Positions 1 to 6,552 of a DNA stretch of 6,552 nt are shown piece after piece. The position numbers and the translations under genes were made by a program. The notes under the pieces are model-generated. The model was given only the letters and a program-made list of their open reading frames with translations. It made no database searches and was not told the DNA's origin. The first letter of the stretch is position 1; each line of letters starts with the position of its first letter. The DNA comes from Nitrosomonadales bacterium (GTDB lineage: Bacteria > Pseudomonadota > Gammaproteobacteria > Burkholderiales > Sulfuricellaceae): NCBI GenBank assembly GCA_003104895.1, contig PQAG01000132.1:1-6552 (forward strand), read 5' to 3'.

Positions 1-22
1 GCTCAAACTTGCCTTTTGCCAT
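1..22 (-). CDS. tuf: Elongation factor Tu, N-terminal 7 codons only (cut by window edge)
   Basis: Reading leftwards from an ATG at 22-20, the seven complete codons give MAKGKFE, the usual opening of bacterial EF-Tu (MAK-x-KFE-R). EF-Tu is the cytoplasmic GTPase that delivers aminoacyl-tRNA to the ribosomal A site. A purine-rich ribosome binding site, GAGAGG at 36-31, lies 8 nt before the ATG. The gene starts 29 nt after the fusA stop, which is the normal place for tuf in the str operon. The rest of the gene, including the G1 loop, is outside the window, so the call rests on this short match plus position. Many proteobacteria carry two near-identical tuf copies, so whether this is tufA or tufB cannot be decided here. 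Confidence 0.9.
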
Positions 23-51
23 GTCAGTTTCCTCTCAAATCTGAATTACGG

Positions 52-2145
<2,094 letters not shown>

Positions 2146-2154
2146 AGCTATGCA

Positions 2155-2160
2155 ACCTTA
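2155..2160 (-). promoter_or_regulatory. Ribosome binding site of fusA (supports a GTG start)
   Basis: On the minus strand the bases read TAAGGT, matching the TAAGG part of the anti-16S consensus TAAGGAGGT. It ends about 10 nt before the GTG at 2145, slightly long but workable. No ATG lies in frame between the rpsG stop and this GTG, and the protein's conserved N-terminus begins exactly there, so the GTG is the start. Confidence 0.7.
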
Positions 2161-2178
2161 ATTATCTAGAGACTGGTT

Positions 2179-2649
2179 TTAGAAACGGAAATGGGCAAAG
2201 GCCTTGTTGGCTTCAGCCATGCGATGCACTTCTTCGCGCTTCTTGATGGCGGAGCCGCGGTTTTCAGCAGCATCCATCAATTCGCCGGCAAGGCGAATTC
2301 CCATGGATTTTTCCCCGCGCTTGCGGGCCGCGTCGCGCAACCAGCGCATTGCCAGCGCCGTGCGGCGCACGGAACGCACTTCAACCGGAACCTGGTAGTT
2401 GGCACCACCCACGCGGCGGCTCTTGACTTCCACCATCGGGCGCGCATTGCTCAGGGCCTGGGTGAAAACCTCGATCGGATCCTTGCCGCTTTTCTTCTGG
2501 ATCTGGTCCAGCGCACCGTAAATGATGCGCTCGGCAACAGCCTTCTTGCCCTGAATCATCAGAACGTTAACAAACTTGGCCAGCTCCTGGTTACCGAATT
2601 TTGGATCCGGGAGAACTTCGCGCTTGGGGACTTCTCTACGTCTTGGCAT
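2179..2649 (-). CDS. rpsG: 30S ribosomal protein S7
   Basis: S7 binds the 3' major domain of 16S rRNA early in assembly, organises the head of the 30S subunit, and contacts E-site tRNA. The 156-residue product has the typical bacterial length and is rich in basic residues, opening with MPRRREVPKREVLPDPKFGN. The S7 family signature spans about residues 20-46 and includes the invariant GKK at 34-36. The beta-ribbon that reaches the E site is at about 75-90 (KSRRVGGANYQVPVEV), followed by helices through RWLRDAARKRGEKSM and a C-terminal HRMAEANKAFAHFRF. The ATG at 2649 is preceded 7 nt upstream by GAGGT (2661-2657). The gene begins only 18 nt after rpsL and ends 33 nt before fusA. In E. coli S7 is the translational repressor of this operon, acting at a long rpsL-rpsG spacer that is absent here. 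Confidence 0.98.
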   Translation of the reverse strand: MPRRREVPKREVLPDPKFGNQELAKFVNVLMIQGKKAVAERIIYGALDQIQKKSGKDPIEVFTQALSNARPMVEVKSRRVGGANYQVPVEVRSVRRTALAMRWLRDAARKRGEKSMGIRLAGELMDAAENRGSAIKKREEVHRMAEANKAFAHFRF

Positions 2650-2667
2650 TTTCTATACCTCAATCAA

Positions 2668-3045
2668 TTAAGCGGCTTTAGGACGCTTGGCACCGTACTT
2701 CGAACGGCTTTGTTTACGATCTTTCACGCCAGCCGTATCGAGGCTACCGCGCACAGTATGGTAACGCACGCCAGGCAAGTCTTTCACACGGCCGCCGCGA
2801 ATCAGCACAACCGAGTGTTCCTGCAGGTTGTGGCCTTCACCGCCAATGTAGCTGATGACCTCAAACCCATTTGTCAGGCGCACCTTGGCAACCTTACGCA
2901 GGGCGGAGTTTGGCTTCTTTGGCGTGGTGGTGTATACACGAGTGCAAACACCGCGACGCTGCGGGCAGCTCTCCAATGCGGGCACCTTGCTTTTTTCTTT
3001 CTGCAGGGCGCGCGGCTTGCGCACTAATTGGTTGATGGTTGGCAT
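2668..3045 (-). CDS. rpsL: 30S ribosomal protein S12
   Basis: S12 sits at the decoding centre of the 30S subunit, where it monitors codon-anticodon pairing and sets accuracy; changes in it cause streptomycin resistance or dependence. The 125-residue product (E. coli 124) begins MPTINQLVRKPR and contains the conserved CPQRRGVCTRVYTTTPKKPN block (27-46), GGEGHNLQEHSVVLIRGGRVKDLPGVRYH (68-96) and the basic tail KDRKQSRSKYGAKRPKAA. Lys43 and Lys88, the residues most often altered in streptomycin-resistant strains, are both wild-type lysine. Asp89, the residue methylthiolated by RimO in E. coli, and Pro91 are also present. The ATG at 3045 has AGGA (3058-3055) 9 nt upstream. It is the first gene after the promoter at 3144-3172 and is separated from rpoC by 123 nt. 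Confidence 0.99.
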   Translation of the reverse strand: MPTINQLVRKPRALQKEKSKVPALESCPQRRGVCTRVYTTTPKKPNSALRKVAKVRLTNGFEVISYIGGEGHNLQEHSVVLIRGGRVKDLPGVRYHTVRGSLDTAGVKDRKQSRSKYGAKRPKAA

Positions 3046-3139
3046 GCGTTAAATTCCTAAATAAAAATGACGGGACGGCCGAGCCGTCCCTGAATTCAAA
3101 TCCTGCGCCCGAGAAAATTCACCCGGATGTAAAAAGACT
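3046..3139 (-). promoter_or_regulatory. Untranslated leader of the rpsL-rpsG-fusA-tuf transcript
   Basis: This is the expected 5' leader if transcription starts about 5-7 nt after the -10 hexamer, near A3139 or G3138. It contains a run of Us right at its 5' end (3135-3131), a weak possible stem pairing CCGGG at 3126-3122 with CUCGG at 3113-3109 (one G-U pair), then the strong terminator-like hairpin at 3090-3072 and the rpsL ribosome binding site at 3058-3055. No convincing leader peptide is present. The start site and the weak stem are inference; the strong hairpin is seen directly. Confidence 0.5.
3062..3090 (-). terminator. Rho-independent terminator-like hairpin (possible attenuator) upstream of rpsL
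   Basis: The arms GGGACGGC (3090-3083) and GCCGTCCC (3079-3072) pair perfectly over 8 bp, seven of them G-C, around a TCG loop. After 4 nt (GTCA) comes TTTTTA and then TTTA leading directly into the rpsL Shine-Dalgarno. A T-run follows the hairpin only on the minus strand, so it is oriented with the genes. It could end part of the rpoBC transcription, attenuate the str transcript, or modulate rpsL initiation as an RNA structure. The 4-nt gap before the T-run makes it weaker than an ideal terminator. Because essential genes lie downstream, it must be leaky or regulated unless there is another promoter I did not see. Confidence 0.7.
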
Positions 3140-3143
3140 CAGG

Positions 3144-3168
3144 ATTCTATTGAGTTAATACCCCGCTG

Positions 3169-3172
<4 letters not shown>
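3144..3172 (-). promoter_or_regulatory. Near-consensus sigma70-type promoter for the str operon
   Basis: On the minus strand a perfect -35 hexamer TTGACA (3172-3167) is followed after exactly 17 nt (3166-3150) by TAGAAT (3149-3144), one mismatch from TATAAT. The downstream discriminator CCTGAG is moderately G+C-rich, a trait associated in E. coli with ppGpp-controlled ribosomal promoters; that last point is inference. The -35 element overlaps the rpoC stop codon TGA at 3171-3169. Position, orientation and quality fit the rpsL promoter that drives str operons independently of rpoBC. Confidence 0.82.

Positions 3173-6552
<3,380 letters not shown>

Noticed and set aside
2146..2178. GATAAT-like -10 element in the rpsG-fusA spacer that might be an internal fusA promoter.
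   Set aside because: The bases 17 nt upstream (within the end of rpsG) do not resemble TTGACA, so a single AT-rich hexamer is not enough support.
2191..3027. A 278-codon plus-strand open stretch crossing rpsG, the spacer and rpsL.
   Set aside because: It is antisense to two unmistakable ribosomal protein genes and the product resembles no family I know; it is best explained as a codon-bias shadow.
3096..3122. Possible leader peptide of 8 codons (GTG start, TGA stop) just before the terminator-like hairpin on the minus strand.
   Set aside because: There is no Shine-Dalgarno before the GTG and no run of one amino acid that would suggest classic attenuation; the product VNFLGRRI is unremarkable.

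Overview
The window is the junction of the rpoBC and str (streptomycin) operons of a Gram-negative bacterium, all read from the minus strand. In transcription order, from high to low coordinates, it holds: the 3' four-fifths of rpoC (RNA polymerase beta'), a 123-nt regulatory spacer, rpsL (ribosomal protein S12), rpsG (S7), fusA (elongation factor G), and the first seven codons of tuf (EF-Tu). The order rpoC-rpsL-rpsG-fusA-tuf without intervening genes, the presence of the SI3 insertion in the beta' trigger loop, and the EF-G/S12/EF-Tu sequence style point to a proteobacterium. From recalled family sequences I favour a betaproteobacterium, but the family cannot be settled by eye. There are no mobile elements, CRISPR arrays, tRNAs or rRNAs.

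Layout. 3169-6552 is rpoC, cut by the right edge of the window. 3046-3168 is the only sizeable non-coding stretch. It carries a near-consensus sigma70-type promoter whose -35 hexamer overlaps the rpoC stop codon, then a leader of about 93 nt ending in a perfect GC-rich hairpin with a T-rich tail immediately before the rpsL ribosome binding site. 2668-3045 rpsL, 2179-2649 rpsG and 52-2145 fusA follow with spacers of 18 and 33 nt. After a 29-nt spacer tuf begins at base 22 and leaves the window at the left edge.

How the genes work together. Beta' is the catalytic subunit of transcription. S12 and S7 are small-subunit proteins, S12 at the decoding centre and S7 as a primary 16S rRNA binder near the E site. 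EF-G and EF-Tu are the two elongation GTPases. The visible promoter would let the translation block be expressed independently of, or on top of, read-through from rpoBC, and the hairpin would limit or tune both.

All four major proteins look intact and conventional, with every key residue I checked in place. I see no undescribed system here. The points worth a second look are in the control region (promoter embedded in the rpoC stop, terminator-like hairpin in the rpsL leader), the very short rpsL-rpsG spacer, and the GTG start of fusA.
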